DNA from: an uncultured Dysosmobacter sp.
GTDB taxonomy: Bacteria; Bacillota; Clostridia; Oscillospirales; Oscillospiraceae
Assembly: GCA_947625655.1 (NCBI GenBank)
Contig: CANQPD010000001.1
Coordinates: 124,001-188,000, forward strand
DNA: 64,000 nucleotides
Reading direction: 5' to 3'
Positions 33,786-42,081 of the stretch are shown in pieces (position 1 is the stretch's first letter; the number at the start of each line of letters is the position of its first letter). Both the position numbers and the translations under genes were made by a program. The notes under the pieces are model-generated. The model saw only the letters and a list, made by a program, of their open reading frames with translations, ran no database searches and was not told where the DNA came from.

Positions 33786-34525
33786 TGCCCGCCCCTCCCG
33801 TCCCCTCCCGTGGGAGGGGAAGCGCAAGAGGTTGACGGCCTGCGGGGGACGGCTCCGCTGCGCTCCGCCCCTCGGGCCTGCGGCCCTCGGCTGGCGCTCC
33901 CGCGCCGCAGCAAAGACCGGGATGTCCGGCGCTCAACGGTAGGGAGCGGCGGCCATTGGGGCGCTTCTCGCTGCGCTCGTCGGCCCCGCCTGCCGTCGCT
34001 TTGTCCCCTCCGCGCCTCCGCGCTCCGGGGACTATTCGCGGTACTCCGCTCCATTGCAATCGGCGGCCCCCGGGGCCGCCGGTTGCGTCGCTCCGCCCCG
34101 CGCCTGGTCGCGGTCGCGCGCGGTGCCTGTCGGCAGGCTGGTGTGGGTCCCCCCGCCGTGCCCGCCCGGCCCTCCGGGCCGCATGCGGGCGTCCGGCTCC
34201 CCCCTCGGTGGGGCGCGCTCTCCGGTGCTCGTCGCCACGCCGGTCGGCGCGGGGGCCTCCCCAGGGGCGGGGGTCTACCTGCCCCGCCCCTGGTCTGCAA
34301 GCCCCTGCGTCTGCCCAAGCGCACCTCTCGCGGCACCCTCTCCCCCTTCCCCCTCCCGTCCCCCTCCCCCTCCGGGGGCGGGGGAGCGCAAGAGGTTGAC
34401 GCCCGCTGCGGCGGGGACGGGAGAATCCGCTGCGGCGGAGACGGGCGGCGGCCTCTATCCAACGCAGCATAAAAAAAGTGCCCCCGCCTGTGGCTGCTCC
34501 ACCCGGCGAAAAGGCACAAAACACG
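33786..34525. other. Gene-free GC-rich stretch rich in hairpins
   Basis: About 740 bp of very high GC. Long frames are open on both strands at once, as expected when stop codons are rare, and none shows a domain or ribosome site. It contains a 15-bp stem with a one-base loop (34056-34070/34072-34086), a CCCCTCCC-GT-GGGAGGGG hairpin near 33802-33820, and two direct copies of GCGCAAGAGGTTGACG (33822 and 34386). A single-strand origin or packaging signal would fit this position. Confidence 0.45.
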
Positions 34526-34537
34526 TATTTTGTTCAA
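34526..34537. other. Candidate right attachment core
   Basis: TATTTTGTTCAA, identical to 31544-31555. To its left, CACAAAACA (34515-34523) resembles the missing palindrome arm imperfectly, as expected for a hybrid attachment site. Confidence 0.45.
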
Positions 34538-34650
34538 TTAACCCTATACCCCCAATTCCTCCTCTCTCCGAAATTGCTTTTCATGCATATACATAAAATC
34601 CGTTCCTTTGCGGAAAGCTAGTCCAAACAACAACAGAACGGATGATCGCT

Positions 34651-34929
34651 ATGAGCTTGATCCCCTGTACCAGTGAATGTGTTTACCAGTCCAACGGCGT
34701 CTGTACGCTGGACAGCGCGGCGGCTGCCGGTATGCCGGCGCTGGGCGGCGCCTGCATCCATTTCATTCCGGCGGACGCAAAGCGGCTCGGATCGCCTCAC
34801 CGATATTGCGGGCCGGGATCAGCCGCAGGCCCGGAAAGTCTCCCAGGGCGCCAGCCCGGTGGGCCGGGATCACGCACTTCTGAAAGCCCAGGCGCTGGAC
34901 CTCGGAGACGCGCTGGGCCAATTGATTGA
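34651..34929 (+). CDS. Small Cys-rich protein, overlapping the radA 3' end
   Basis: The first 45 residues (MSLIPCTSECVYQSNGVCTL, later CIHFIPADAKR) match a small Clostridia family with a C-x3-C-x7-C-x~20-C pattern, sometimes mislabelled hydroxymyristoyl-ACP dehydratase. Beyond that the frame continues about 48 residues across the antisense strand of radA, which looks non-native. The true gene may have lost its stop by a past rearrangement near the element's right end. The ribosome site is weak. Confidence 0.4.
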   Translation: MSLIPCTSECVYQSNGVCTLDSAAAAGMPALGGACIHFIPADAKRLGSPHRYCGPGSAAGPESLPGRQPGGPGSRTSESPGAGPRRRAGPID

Positions 34930-36142
34930 CGGAACGCAGCTCGCCGGTCAGGCCCACTTCCCCAATGGCCACCAAATCACTGGGCACGGGCCTGTCCAGA
35001 TAGCTGGACGCCAGCGCCACCACCGCCGCCAGGTCGGCGGCAGGCTCGTCCAGCCATAATCCGCCGATAATGTTCAGATATGCGTCACAGGCGGACACCT
35101 TCAGCCCGCCCCGTTTTTCCAGCACCGCCAGCAGCATGGACGCCCGGTTATAGTCAAAGCCGTTGCTGGTGCGCCGGGGATTGCCGCCGGCGGAGGTCAC
35201 CACCAGGGCCTGGATCTCCGCCAGCACCGGGCGCACGCCCTCCATCACGCAGGTGACGCAGGTGCCCGGCGCATCCTCCGGCCGGCCGGACAGCAGCATT
35301 TCCGAGGGGTTTTCCACCTCCTCCAATCCCGCGTCCCGCATCTCGAACACACCGATCTCGTTGGTGGCGCCGAAGCGGTTCTTGGCCGCCCGCAGGATGC
35401 GGTAAGACGTGTGCTGATCTCCCTCGAAGTACAGCACGCAGTCCACCATGTGCTCCAGCACCTTGGGACCGGCGATGGAGCCCTCTTTATTGACATGGCC
35501 GATGACGAACACCGTGACCCCCTGCCCCTTTGCCAGCTGCATCAGGGCCATGGTGCAGTCCTTCACCTGACTGACGCTGCCCGCCGGGGAGTCCAGCGCG
35601 TCGTTGTACAGCGTCTGGATGGAGTCCACGATCAGCACGTCCGGCTGCTCCGCCGCCACGGATTCCAGCACGTCCCCCAGGCTGGTCTCGGAGATGACGT
35701 ACAGGCTGCCGCTCTCCACCCGCAGACGTTTCGCCCGCAGCTTGAGCTGGTGCTCGGACTCCTCTCCGGATACATACAAAACCTTGGAAAATTCGCACAA
35801 TTTGCTGCAAATTTGCAGCATCAGGGTGGATTTGCCGATGCCGGGGGCGCCGCCTACCAGCACCAGGGAGCCCTTTACCGCTCCCCCGCCCAGCACCCGG
35901 TCCAGTTCCCCCATGCCGGTGGGAAAGCGGATCTCCTCGTCGGTCTGCAGGTCCGTCACCGGGCGGGCACGACGGAGGGGCTGGGCAGCCCGCACCGCCT
36001 TCCCACCGCCCTTGGCAAGGCTTTTGGGCAGTTCGGGCTGTTCAACGACGGTGTTCCAGGCGCCGCAGGCGGGGCACCTCCCCGCCCATTTCGGCGTCTC
36101 GTTGCCGCACTCCGTGCAGTAGAACATGGTTTTTTGCTTCAT
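34763..36142 (-). CDS. radA: DNA repair protein RadA (Sms)
   Basis: A 459-aa RecA-like ATPase that processes recombination intermediates. An N-terminal zinc finger (C9, C12, C23, C26), Walker A GGAPGIGKST, the RadA-specific KNRFG motif and a Lon-like C-terminal domain are all visible. The start ATG 36142 has GGGGAGG upstream and overlaps the cwlD stop (ATGA). The length is normal. Confidence 0.96.
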   Translation of the reverse strand: MKQKTMFYCTECGNETPKWAGRCPACGAWNTVVEQPELPKSLAKGGGKAVRAAQPLRRARPVTDLQTDEEIRFPTGMGELDRVLGGGAVKGSLVLVGGAPGIGKSTLMLQICSKLCEFSKVLYVSGEESEHQLKLRAKRLRVESGSLYVISETSLGDVLESVAAEQPDVLIVDSIQTLYNDALDSPAGSVSQVKDCTMALMQLAKGQGVTVFVIGHVNKEGSIAGPKVLEHMVDCVLYFEGDQHTSYRILRAAKNRFGATNEIGVFEMRDAGLEEVENPSEMLLSGRPEDAPGTCVTCVMEGVRPVLAEIQALVVTSAGGNPRRTSNGFDYNRASMLLAVLEKRGGLKVSACDAYLNIIGGLWLDEPAADLAAVVALASSYLDRPVPSDLVAIGEVGLTGELRSVNQLAQRVSEVQRLGFQKCVIPAHRAGALGDFPGLRLIPARNIGEAIRAALRPPE

Positions 36143-36861
36143 GGAACTTCCTCCCCGGAAAGACACCGCAGGCACCCCGCGGCCACGGCGGCGGCCAGCC
36201 GCCTCTGGTAGGACGGCTCCTGCAGACGCCGGGCCTCCGTCTCGTTGGAGAGGAAACCGCACTCCACGATAACGCCCGGCGCGGTGATATGCTTCATCAA
36301 ATAAATGGTGGGCGGGATCTGCTTCGCGTGCTTTTCATTCCCCGCGTTGACGGTCCCGTTCAGGGAATCCTGCACCAGCAGGGCCAGGGTCTCGGCCCCC
36401 TCCTGCCGGTTCCAGAACACCTGGGCGCCATGGGTCACCGGCGAGGACGGCAGGCTGTTTTGGTGGATGCTCAGCAGCACGGCGTTTGGCGTGGCGTTCA
36501 CCAGGGCCACCCGGTTTTTCAGGTCGGAGGCCTTCCGCTGGCGGACGGTGGCTAGCCCCTCGTCGCAGGTGGACACGTCTTCGCTACGGGTCATGACCGT
36601 CCGCTGGCCCATCAGGCGCAGCAGATCCCTGACTTGCAGGGAGACCGCCAGGTTGATCTGGCTCTCCTCCACGCCGCCGGCGGAGACGGCGCCGCCGTCC
36701 TCCCCGCCGTGGCCGGGATCGATGACCACCGTCACCGGCGCCCCATCTGCGGCGGCAAACACCGGCACCCGGGACATGTGCCCCGCCCAGATGACAGCGC
36801 CCAGCGCGGCGAAAAAGCAGCAAAACGCCGCGGCTCCCCAAAATACACGTTTCCGAATCAT
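36139..36861 (-). CDS. cwlD: N-acetylmuramoyl-L-alanine amidase CwlD
   Basis: A 240-aa amidase_3 enzyme with an N-terminal membrane anchor (about residues 4-25). The zinc site is formed by His in VIDPGHGGEDGG, a Glu shortly after, a second His in LLSIHQNSL, and the catalytic Glu in VIVECGFLSN. In spore formers CwlD starts muramic-delta-lactam formation in the cortex, needed for germination. ATG 36861 is taken as start; GTG 36879 is possible. It is coupled to radA. Confidence 0.88.
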   Translation of the reverse strand: MIRKRVFWGAAAFCCFFAALGAVIWAGHMSRVPVFAAADGAPVTVVIDPGHGGEDGGAVSAGGVEESQINLAVSLQVRDLLRLMGQRTVMTRSEDVSTCDEGLATVRQRKASDLKNRVALVNATPNAVLLSIHQNSLPSSPVTHGAQVFWNRQEGAETLALLVQDSLNGTVNAGNEKHAKQIPPTIYLMKHITAPGVIVECGFLSNETEARRLQEPSYQRRLAAAVAAGCLRCLSGEEVP

Positions 36862-37040
36862 GACGATCACAGGCAGCACCCCCAGGGATACCTATGTGCG
36901 CCTGCTTATCCCATATGCCAGATTATAGCGCTTTTCCCCTCTGAAATCAAGGGCGGGGGACGTGCTCCCGGCATAGAATGGCTTGAGCGCATGGTGCGCT
37001 CCACTGTGCGCCATCCTTTCAAAGGAGGCAACCATATCTC

Positions 37041-37499
37041 ATGGAGAAACCCGATCAGAGTGTATCCACGCCCTGCGGCGTCGGCCAAGGCTCCCTGCCC
37101 GGCGGCTGCGCGCCGCTGGCGTTCCCCTATATCCCCATGCAGGACAGCAATCCCGTCCGGTACAGCCGGATGGAGGCACTGGAGACCGGCACCCTCTTCC
37201 CTGGACTGAACCTGCCCTTCAAGGCGGCCATCCAGGCCAAGACAAAAATGGCCAACACCGCCTTGGCGGAGCTGATGGCCCTGGACTTCGCCATTGACGA
37301 ACTGGGGCTGTATCTGACCACCCATTCCCAGGATCAGGAGGTTTTGCAGCTGTACTGGTCCTATGTCAAGCTGGGCAGAGAAGGCCGCGAAAAGTATCAG
37401 AAGATGTACGGCCCCCTGCTGCAGACGGACCTGACCCCGGAGGACGGCTACGCCTGGCTGAAGGACCCGTGGCCCTGGGACAATGGAGGGAACGACTGA
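37041..37499 (+). CDS. CotJA-CotJB fusion spore-coat protein
   Basis: A 152-aa protein in which two normally separate spore-coat proteins are joined. Residues about 24-61 (APLAFPYIPMQ...LETGTLFPGLNLPF) match CotJA. Residues about 73-147 (LAELMALDFAIDELGLYLTT ... YGPL ... WLKDPWPWDN) match CotJB. AAAGGAGG lies upstream of ATG 37041. It overlaps cotJC by one base (TGATG), keeping the cotJA-JB-JC order. CotJA and CotJB are needed to build CotJC into the coat in Bacillus. Confidence 0.85.
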   Translation: MEKPDQSVSTPCGVGQGSLPGGCAPLAFPYIPMQDSNPVRYSRMEALETGTLFPGLNLPFKAAIQAKTKMANTALAELMALDFAIDELGLYLTTHSQDQEVLQLYWSYVKLGREGREKYQKMYGPLLQTDLTPEDGYAWLKDPWPWDNGGND

Positions 37500-38095
37500 T
37501 GTTCATTTATGAGAAGAAGCTGCAATACCCCATCAACATCAAGAACAGCAACCCCAAGCTGGCGGCGGTCATCATCAGCCAGTACGGCGGCCCAGACGGC
37601 GAGCTGGGGGCCTCTCTGCGCTATCTGAGCCAGCGGTACTCCATGCCCTGGCCGGAGCTGAAGGGGCTGCTTACCGACATCGGCACCGAAGAGCTGGGCC
37701 ATCTGGAGATGGTTGGGACCATCGTCCATCAGCTGACCCGCAATTTGACGGAGGAACAGATCAGGAGCGCCGGCTTCGCGCCCTACTTCGTGGACCACAC
37801 CACCGGCGTATATCCCCAGTTCGCCTCCGGCTACCCCTGGTCCGCCTCCACCATGCAGGTCACCGGCGACGTCATCGCCGACCTGACCGAGGACCTGGCG
37901 GCGGAGCAGAAAGCCCGCCTTACCTACGACAACATCCTGCGGCTCTCCGACGACCCGGACGTCAACGACGCCATTCGCTTCCTGCGGGCCAGGGAGATCG
38001 TCCACTTCCAGCGCTTTGGCGAGGGGCTGCGGCTGGCCAAGGACCGGATGAACGAGAAAAACGTCTACTATATGAATCCCGCCTTCGACAAATAG
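37499..38095 (+). CDS. cotJC: Spore-coat manganese catalase CotJC
   Basis: A 198-aa di-manganese catalase-like protein of the inner spore coat. The ferritin-like bundle has metal ligands in GTEELGHLEM and in REIVHFQRFGE. The start at ATG 37499 gives the family opening MFIYEKKLQYPI and shares its first base with the cotJA-JB stop. The downstream terminator is shared with cobA-hemD. Confidence 0.94.
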   Translation: MFIYEKKLQYPINIKNSNPKLAAVIISQYGGPDGELGASLRYLSQRYSMPWPELKGLLTDIGTEELGHLEMVGTIVHQLTRNLTEEQIRSAGFAPYFVDHTTGVYPQFASGYPWSASTMQVTGDVIADLTEDLAAEQKARLTYDNILRLSDDPDVNDAIRFLRAREIVHFQRFGEGLRLAKDRMNEKNVYYMNPAFDK

Positions 38096-38108
38096 GGCCA
38101 GCCGACAG

Positions 38109-38151
38109 ACGCCCGCCGCTGTGAGAGAAGCACAGCAGCGGGCGTTTTTTT
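38109..38151. terminator. Terminator of the cotJ operon
   Basis: A 15-bp stem with one mismatch (38109-38123/38131-38145), 7-nt loop, then a run of T. Confidence 0.9.
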
Positions 38152-38176
38152 AGAAAATCTGTAAAGTTATTCTGCT

Positions 38177-39679
38177 TTATACACCTTGCGGCTTACCGGA
38201 TTTTCCGGCGTGCGCCAGGATCGCATCCACGATTCCCCCGGTGGAGGTGTCAGCCGCCGTCAGGAACGGCTTCGCGTACCGGCGGCGCAGGGCGGCGGCC
38301 GTGGCCGCCCCGATGCAGACACAGACGGCTCTGTCCGGCACCTCCCGGTGGGCGGCAAAATACAGCTCCACGCCGCTGGCGCTGGAAAAAACCAGATAGT
38401 CCGCGGCCGCCAGACGGCGTTCTGCCTGGGCGGCGGTCCAGGGGTCGGCGGCGAGACGGTACAGCGGCACGTCCCGCACCGTAAATTTTTCCGCCAAGGC
38501 CTCTGCCAGGGCGGGACTGCCGTGGGCGGAGCGAAGCAGCCACACCGGCTCCCCCGCCGGCGCCGTGTCCAGCAGGGCCTGGGCCAGGGCGGCGGTGGTA
38601 AAGTCCTTGGGGCAGAGGTCCGCCAGGATGCCGCGCGCCTTCAGGGCCCCGGCTGTCGCCGCGCCGATGGCGGCGAAGCGGCAGGCATGGAGATGGCGCA
38701 GATCCACGCCCTGTTCCGTCAGCGCGTCAAAAAACAGCCGGACGCCGTTGGCGCTGGTGAATACCAGCCAGTGGGGCTCGCCGCCGCAAAGCGCTTCCAG
38801 CTCCATGGAGACCGGCAGCCGCTCCACCCGGGAGCGCTCCGCCAGGAATACACCGGCGCCCAGGGCTTCCAGGGCGGGGCGCAGCTTGTCCGTCACCGCC
38901 GCCGTGCCGGTGAGGCCCACGGTGACGCCGGCCAGGGGCCGCGCTATGGAGGAAGTCAATTCCATCGCTGCGGTGGGGCCCACCACCACGACGGCAGGCG
39001 GCTGGACCGCACGGGCCTTTTCCGCGATATCCGCCAGGGTGCCCCGCACTGCCGCCAGATGGGGCGCGTTCCCGCCGGAGACCACCGCCGCCGGAGTATC
39101 AGGCGGCTTTCCAGCGGCCAGCAGCCGCTCCGCCAGCCGGGGCAGCCGGCCCAGGCCCATGAGAAAGACCAAGGTCCCCTCTTTCAGCCGGGCCAGGGTA
39201 TCCAGATCTGGGGGCAGCCCGTCGGTCGTATCAGCGGTGTGGGCGGTGACGATGTGGACGCCGCGGCTGAGCTGGCGGTAAGTCACCGGGATGCCCGCCT
39301 CCGCCGGGATGGCGATGGCGGAGGAAATGCCGGGAACCTCCTCGCAGGGGACGCCCGCCTGCCGGAGGGCCAGCAGCTCTTCCCCGCCCCGGCCAAAGAC
39401 GTAGGGGTCTCCCCCCTTCAGCCGCGCCACGGTTTTACCCTCCCGGGCCTTGGCAATCAGCAGGGCACAGATCTCCGCCTGAGAGGCGGAATGGGCTCCC
39501 AGGCGCTTGCCCATGTAGATTTTTTCGGCGCTGGCTGGCACCGCCTCCAGCAGTTCCGGGTCGATGAGGTCGTCGTAGACTACCACGTCGCAGGACCGCA
39601 GCAGGCCCAGGCCCCGCACCGTAATGAGATCCGGGCCGCCGCACCCGGCGCCCACCAGATAGACGCGGCCCCGCTTCAT
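38177..39679 (-). CDS. Uroporphyrinogen-III methyltransferase/synthase fusion (CobA-HemD)
   Basis: A 500-aa bifunctional enzyme. Residues about 1-245 are SUMT/CobA (VYLVGAGCGGPDLITVRG, GGDPYVFGRGGEE), which methylates uroporphyrinogen III to precorrin-2. Residues about 250-495 are uroporphyrinogen-III synthase (HemD). Such fusions are common in Clostridia. It overlaps the precorrin-2 dehydrogenase gene by ATGA, and the two lead to siroheme, the cofactor of the sulfite reductase at 43-44.6 kb. It is the last gene of a run that starts with the ABC binding protein. Confidence 0.93.
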   Translation of the reverse strand: MKRGRVYLVGAGCGGPDLITVRGLGLLRSCDVVVYDDLIDPELLEAVPASAEKIYMGKRLGAHSASQAEICALLIAKAREGKTVARLKGGDPYVFGRGGEELLALRQAGVPCEEVPGISSAIAIPAEAGIPVTYRQLSRGVHIVTAHTADTTDGLPPDLDTLARLKEGTLVFLMGLGRLPRLAERLLAAGKPPDTPAAVVSGGNAPHLAAVRGTLADIAEKARAVQPPAVVVVGPTAAMELTSSIARPLAGVTVGLTGTAAVTDKLRPALEALGAGVFLAERSRVERLPVSMELEALCGGEPHWLVFTSANGVRLFFDALTEQGVDLRHLHACRFAAIGAATAGALKARGILADLCPKDFTTAALAQALLDTAPAGEPVWLLRSAHGSPALAEALAEKFTVRDVPLYRLAADPWTAAQAERRLAAADYLVFSSASGVELYFAAHREVPDRAVCVCIGAATAAALRRRYAKPFLTAADTSTGGIVDAILAHAGKSGKPQGV

Positions 39680-40296
39680 GGCGTCTCCTCCCTTCCGCCG
39701 GACAGGATGTCCCGCAGCTCCCCCTCCTCCAGCGGGCGGCCCGCCGCCAGACGGGCGGCAAACAGCCGGGAGAAGGCGCCGGCCCGGGCCTCCTCCGGAA
39801 GGGCCGCCTTGACCGCGGGGCGCAGGGCGGCCAGTTCCTCCAGCAGAGCGCCGAAATCCTCCGGCAGCAGGGCGGAGATCCGGTCCTTCAGGTATGCCGC
39901 CGCAGTGGGGCTGGCCCCGCCGGTGGAGATCCCGACTGACAAGTCTCCTTGCTTTACAAGAGCTGGAAATAAAAAGGTACAGGCATACCGGTCATCCACA
40001 ACATTCACCGGGACGCGGCGCTGCCGGCAGCATTCCGCCACGCGGCGGTTCAGTGTCCGGTCATCGGTGGCGGCAATGACGAACAGCTTTCCCTCCAGCA
40101 GCTCCGGGGTGAAGGACTGCCGCAGCAGCGTGAGGCACGGCATGGCCTCCAGCTCCGGGTGGAACGCCGGCGCGGCCACGGTCAGGCGGGGGCCGTAGGG
40201 CAGCAGTTTTTGCACCTTCCGCAGGGCCACGGCCCCGCCGCCGACGATCAGGCCCTCCCGGCCCTCCAGCTCCACAAAAAAGGGAAAATATCCCAT
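39676..40296 (-). CDS. Precorrin-2 dehydrogenase / sirohydrochlorin ferrochelatase-like
   Basis: A 206-aa protein matching the N-terminal half of CysG (Met8p family). The NAD site is VGGGAVALRK near residue 18, and the domain continues with FVIAATDD and VNVVDD, carrying the catalytic Asp, and GISTGGASP. It oxidises precorrin-2 to sirohydrochlorin and may insert iron. Following the Fe-type ABC transporter and coupled to cobA-hemD, it completes a siroheme branch. Confidence 0.92.
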   Translation of the reverse strand: MGYFPFFVELEGREGLIVGGGAVALRKVQKLLPYGPRLTVAAPAFHPELEAMPCLTLLRQSFTPELLEGKLFVIAATDDRTLNRRVAECCRQRRVPVNVVDDRYACTFLFPALVKQGDLSVGISTGGASPTAAAYLKDRISALLPEDFGALLEELAALRPAVKAALPEEARAGAFSRLFAARLAAGRPLEEGELRDILSGGREETP

Positions 40297-40307
40297 ATGC
40301 CGTCTCC

Positions 40308-41063
40308 TTACTCGTAGTAGTACCGCCAGCCGTCTCCGGAGGCGGCGCGGCCCAGGGAAACGCCCATGACGCGGCTCAGGGAGCCGTCGGCGTACAGCGT
40401 CTCCGGCGTGCCCCGGCGGACAAGGCGCCCCTCCGACAGCAGGGCGATCTCATCGGCGGACCGCATGGCCAAACACAGGTCATGGAGCACCAGCACCACC
40501 GCCCTCCCCTGCTCCGCCAGACGGCGGGCCAGGGCCATGACCTCCAGCTGGTGCCGGACGTCCAGATAGGTGGTGGGCTCGTCCATGAGGACGGTCTCCG
40601 TGTCCTGGGCCAGGGCCATGGCCAGATACACCTTCTGCCGCTGGCCGCCGCTGAGCTCCGGCAGCAGCCGGCCGGCAATGTCCGCCGCGTCCACCCGCTC
40701 CAGGGCCTGCCGGGCGGCGTCATAGTCCTCGGTCCGGCAGCGGCGGGGATAGGACAGATGGGGAAACCGGCCATGGAGCACCATGCGGCGGGCGGTGATG
40801 TTGGGCACCGGCCGGGACTGGGGCAGATAGGCGATCTTCCGCGCGATCTGCCGGGGCGCGCACCGGCAGATGGGCACGCCGTCCAGCAGCACCTGGCCGC
40901 CGGATACCGGCAGCAGGCCGTCCGCCGCCCGGAGCAGGGTGCTTTTCCCGCAGCCGTTGGGCCCCAGCAGGGCCACCACCCGCCCCGGCACGAAGTCCAG
41001 GGAGACCTGGTGAAGCACCTCCCTGCCCGGATATCCGGCGGTGACGCCTTGCAGTTCAATCAT
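40308..41063 (-). CDS. ABC transporter ATPase, iron/siderophore/cobalamin type
   Basis: A 251-aa ATPase of the FecE/FhuC/BtuD family with Walker A GPNGCGKST, signature LSGGQRQKVYLAMA and Walker B VLMDEPTTYLD. The start ATG 41063 gives the usual opening (MIELQGVTAGYPG). It overlaps the end of the permease gene by 8 nt and is followed 11 nt later by the precorrin-2 dehydrogenase gene. Confidence 0.92.
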   Translation of the reverse strand: MIELQGVTAGYPGREVLHQVSLDFVPGRVVALLGPNGCGKSTLLRAADGLLPVSGGQVLLDGVPICRCAPRQIARKIAYLPQSRPVPNITARRMVLHGRFPHLSYPRRCRTEDYDAARQALERVDAADIAGRLLPELSGGQRQKVYLAMALAQDTETVLMDEPTTYLDVRHQLEVMALARRLAEQGRAVVLVLHDLCLAMRSADEIALLSEGRLVRRGTPETLYADGSLSRVMGVSLGRAASGDGWRYYYE

Positions 41064-42081
41064 GGGTGCGCCCTCCCCTCTGCCGCAGCAGCAGCCAGAT
41101 GAAAAACGGCCCGCCCGCCAGCGCCAGCACGATGCCCACCGGCAGCTCATAGGGCGCGAACAGCATCCGGGCCAGGAGATCGCAGAAGGTCAGAAGGGCC
41201 GCGCCCCCCAGGGCGGAGGCCGCCAGAAGGGGCAGGCTCTCCTCCCCCGCGAGGCGGCGCATGATGTGGGGGACGATCAGCCCCACAAAGCCCAGCAGTC
41301 CCGCGAAGCTGACGGCGGCTCCGGCCAGGGCGGCCGCCAGCGCCAGCAGCGCCAGCCGCAGCGGCTTTGCCCGCAGGCCCAGGCTCCGGGCGGTCTCCTG
41401 TCCCAGCAGCAAAACGTCCAGCTCCCCCGCCAGGGAGAATAGCAGTATCATAGCCGCCAGAATGATCCAAAAGGCGGGGAGGACGCGGGCCATGGACAGG
41501 TTCGCCACCCCGCCGACGCGGAAGTCGGAATAGCCGTTCAGGGCGTCCGGCACAAAGGTGACCACCGCGTCGATGCCCGCGCTGAACATGCTGGATACCG
41601 CCACCCCCGCCAGCACCAGGGTGATCCGGGCCGCGCCGGTCCGCTCCGCGATAAACAGCACCAGCAGCACCCCCGCCAGCGCCCCCAAAAAGGCCGCGAA
41701 GGGCACGGCGGCAGCCGCCTTGGGCGCGATGGCGCAGCACAGCGCCACCGCCAGCCCAGCGCCGGAGTTGACGCCGATGATGTTGGGCGCTGCCAGGGGA
41801 TTGTGCAGCACCCCCTGGATCACCGCGCCGGAGACGGCCAGCGCCGCCCCTGCCAGCAGGCACCCGCAGGTCCGGGGCAGCCGGGCGTACAGGACGATCC
41901 GCCCCGCCGCCGTGGCGGCGTCCCGGCGCAGCAGCGCCTCCAGGACCTCCCCCGGCGCCACCCGCACCGGGCCGAGGCAGACGCTCAGCAGCGCCAGCAC
42001 AGGCACCAGGGCGCACAGGAGAAGCAGGATGCGGCGTTTATGCGGTTTTTTCTCCGTAAAGGATCTCTGCCAGCTTTTCAT
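41056..42081 (-). CDS. FecCD-family ABC permease
   Basis: A 341-aa inner-membrane permease of the FecCD/BtuC family with about ten membrane segments; GFVGLIVPHIMRR is the conserved C-terminal motif facing the ATPase. The start ATG 42081 overlaps the binding-protein gene by 44 nt and is supported by GGGGAG 6 nt upstream. Substrate: an iron complex, heme or cobalamin; the siroheme genes downstream favour iron or a corrinoid. Confidence 0.92.
   Translation of the reverse strand: MKSWQRSFTEKKPHKRRILLLLCALVPVLALLSVCLGPVRVAPGEVLEALLRRDAATAAGRIVLYARLPRTCGCLLAGAALAVSGAVIQGVLHNPLAAPNIIGVNSGAGLAVALCCAIAPKAAAAVPFAAFLGALAGVLLVLFIAERTGAARITLVLAGVAVSSMFSAGIDAVVTFVPDALNGYSDFRVGGVANLSMARVLPAFWIILAAMILLFSLAGELDVLLLGQETARSLGLRAKPLRLALLALAAALAGAAVSFAGLLGFVGLIVPHIMRRLAGEESLPLLAASALGGAALLTFCDLLARMLFAPYELPVGIVLALAGGPFFIWLLLRQRGGRTHD

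Larger units (their letters stand above)
31544..34537. mobile_element. Putative integrated rolling-circle element, about 2.98 kb
   Basis: The block between two direct copies of TATTTTGTTCAA (31544-31555 and 34526-34537) carries a tyrosine integrase gene, an HUH replication initiator, a phiX174-like nick sequence with an adjacent hairpin, a short RNA gene, repeated 13-bp motifs and a GC-rich gene-free stretch. The neighbours on both sides (Xer-like gene and radA) are chromosomal housekeeping genes. I infer a small plasmid or ssDNA-phage genome integrated at a Xer-type site. Excision would yield a circle of 2,982 bp. The 12-bp core is short, so the exact ends are tentative. Confidence 0.55.

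Noticed and set aside
33710-34537. Three overlapping long frames (246-275 codons) on both strands in the GC-rich stretch of the element
   Set aside because: They overlap each other on both strands, have no ribosome sites or domains, and are dominated by Arg/Pro/Gly/Ala, as expected where stop codons are rare at very high GC.
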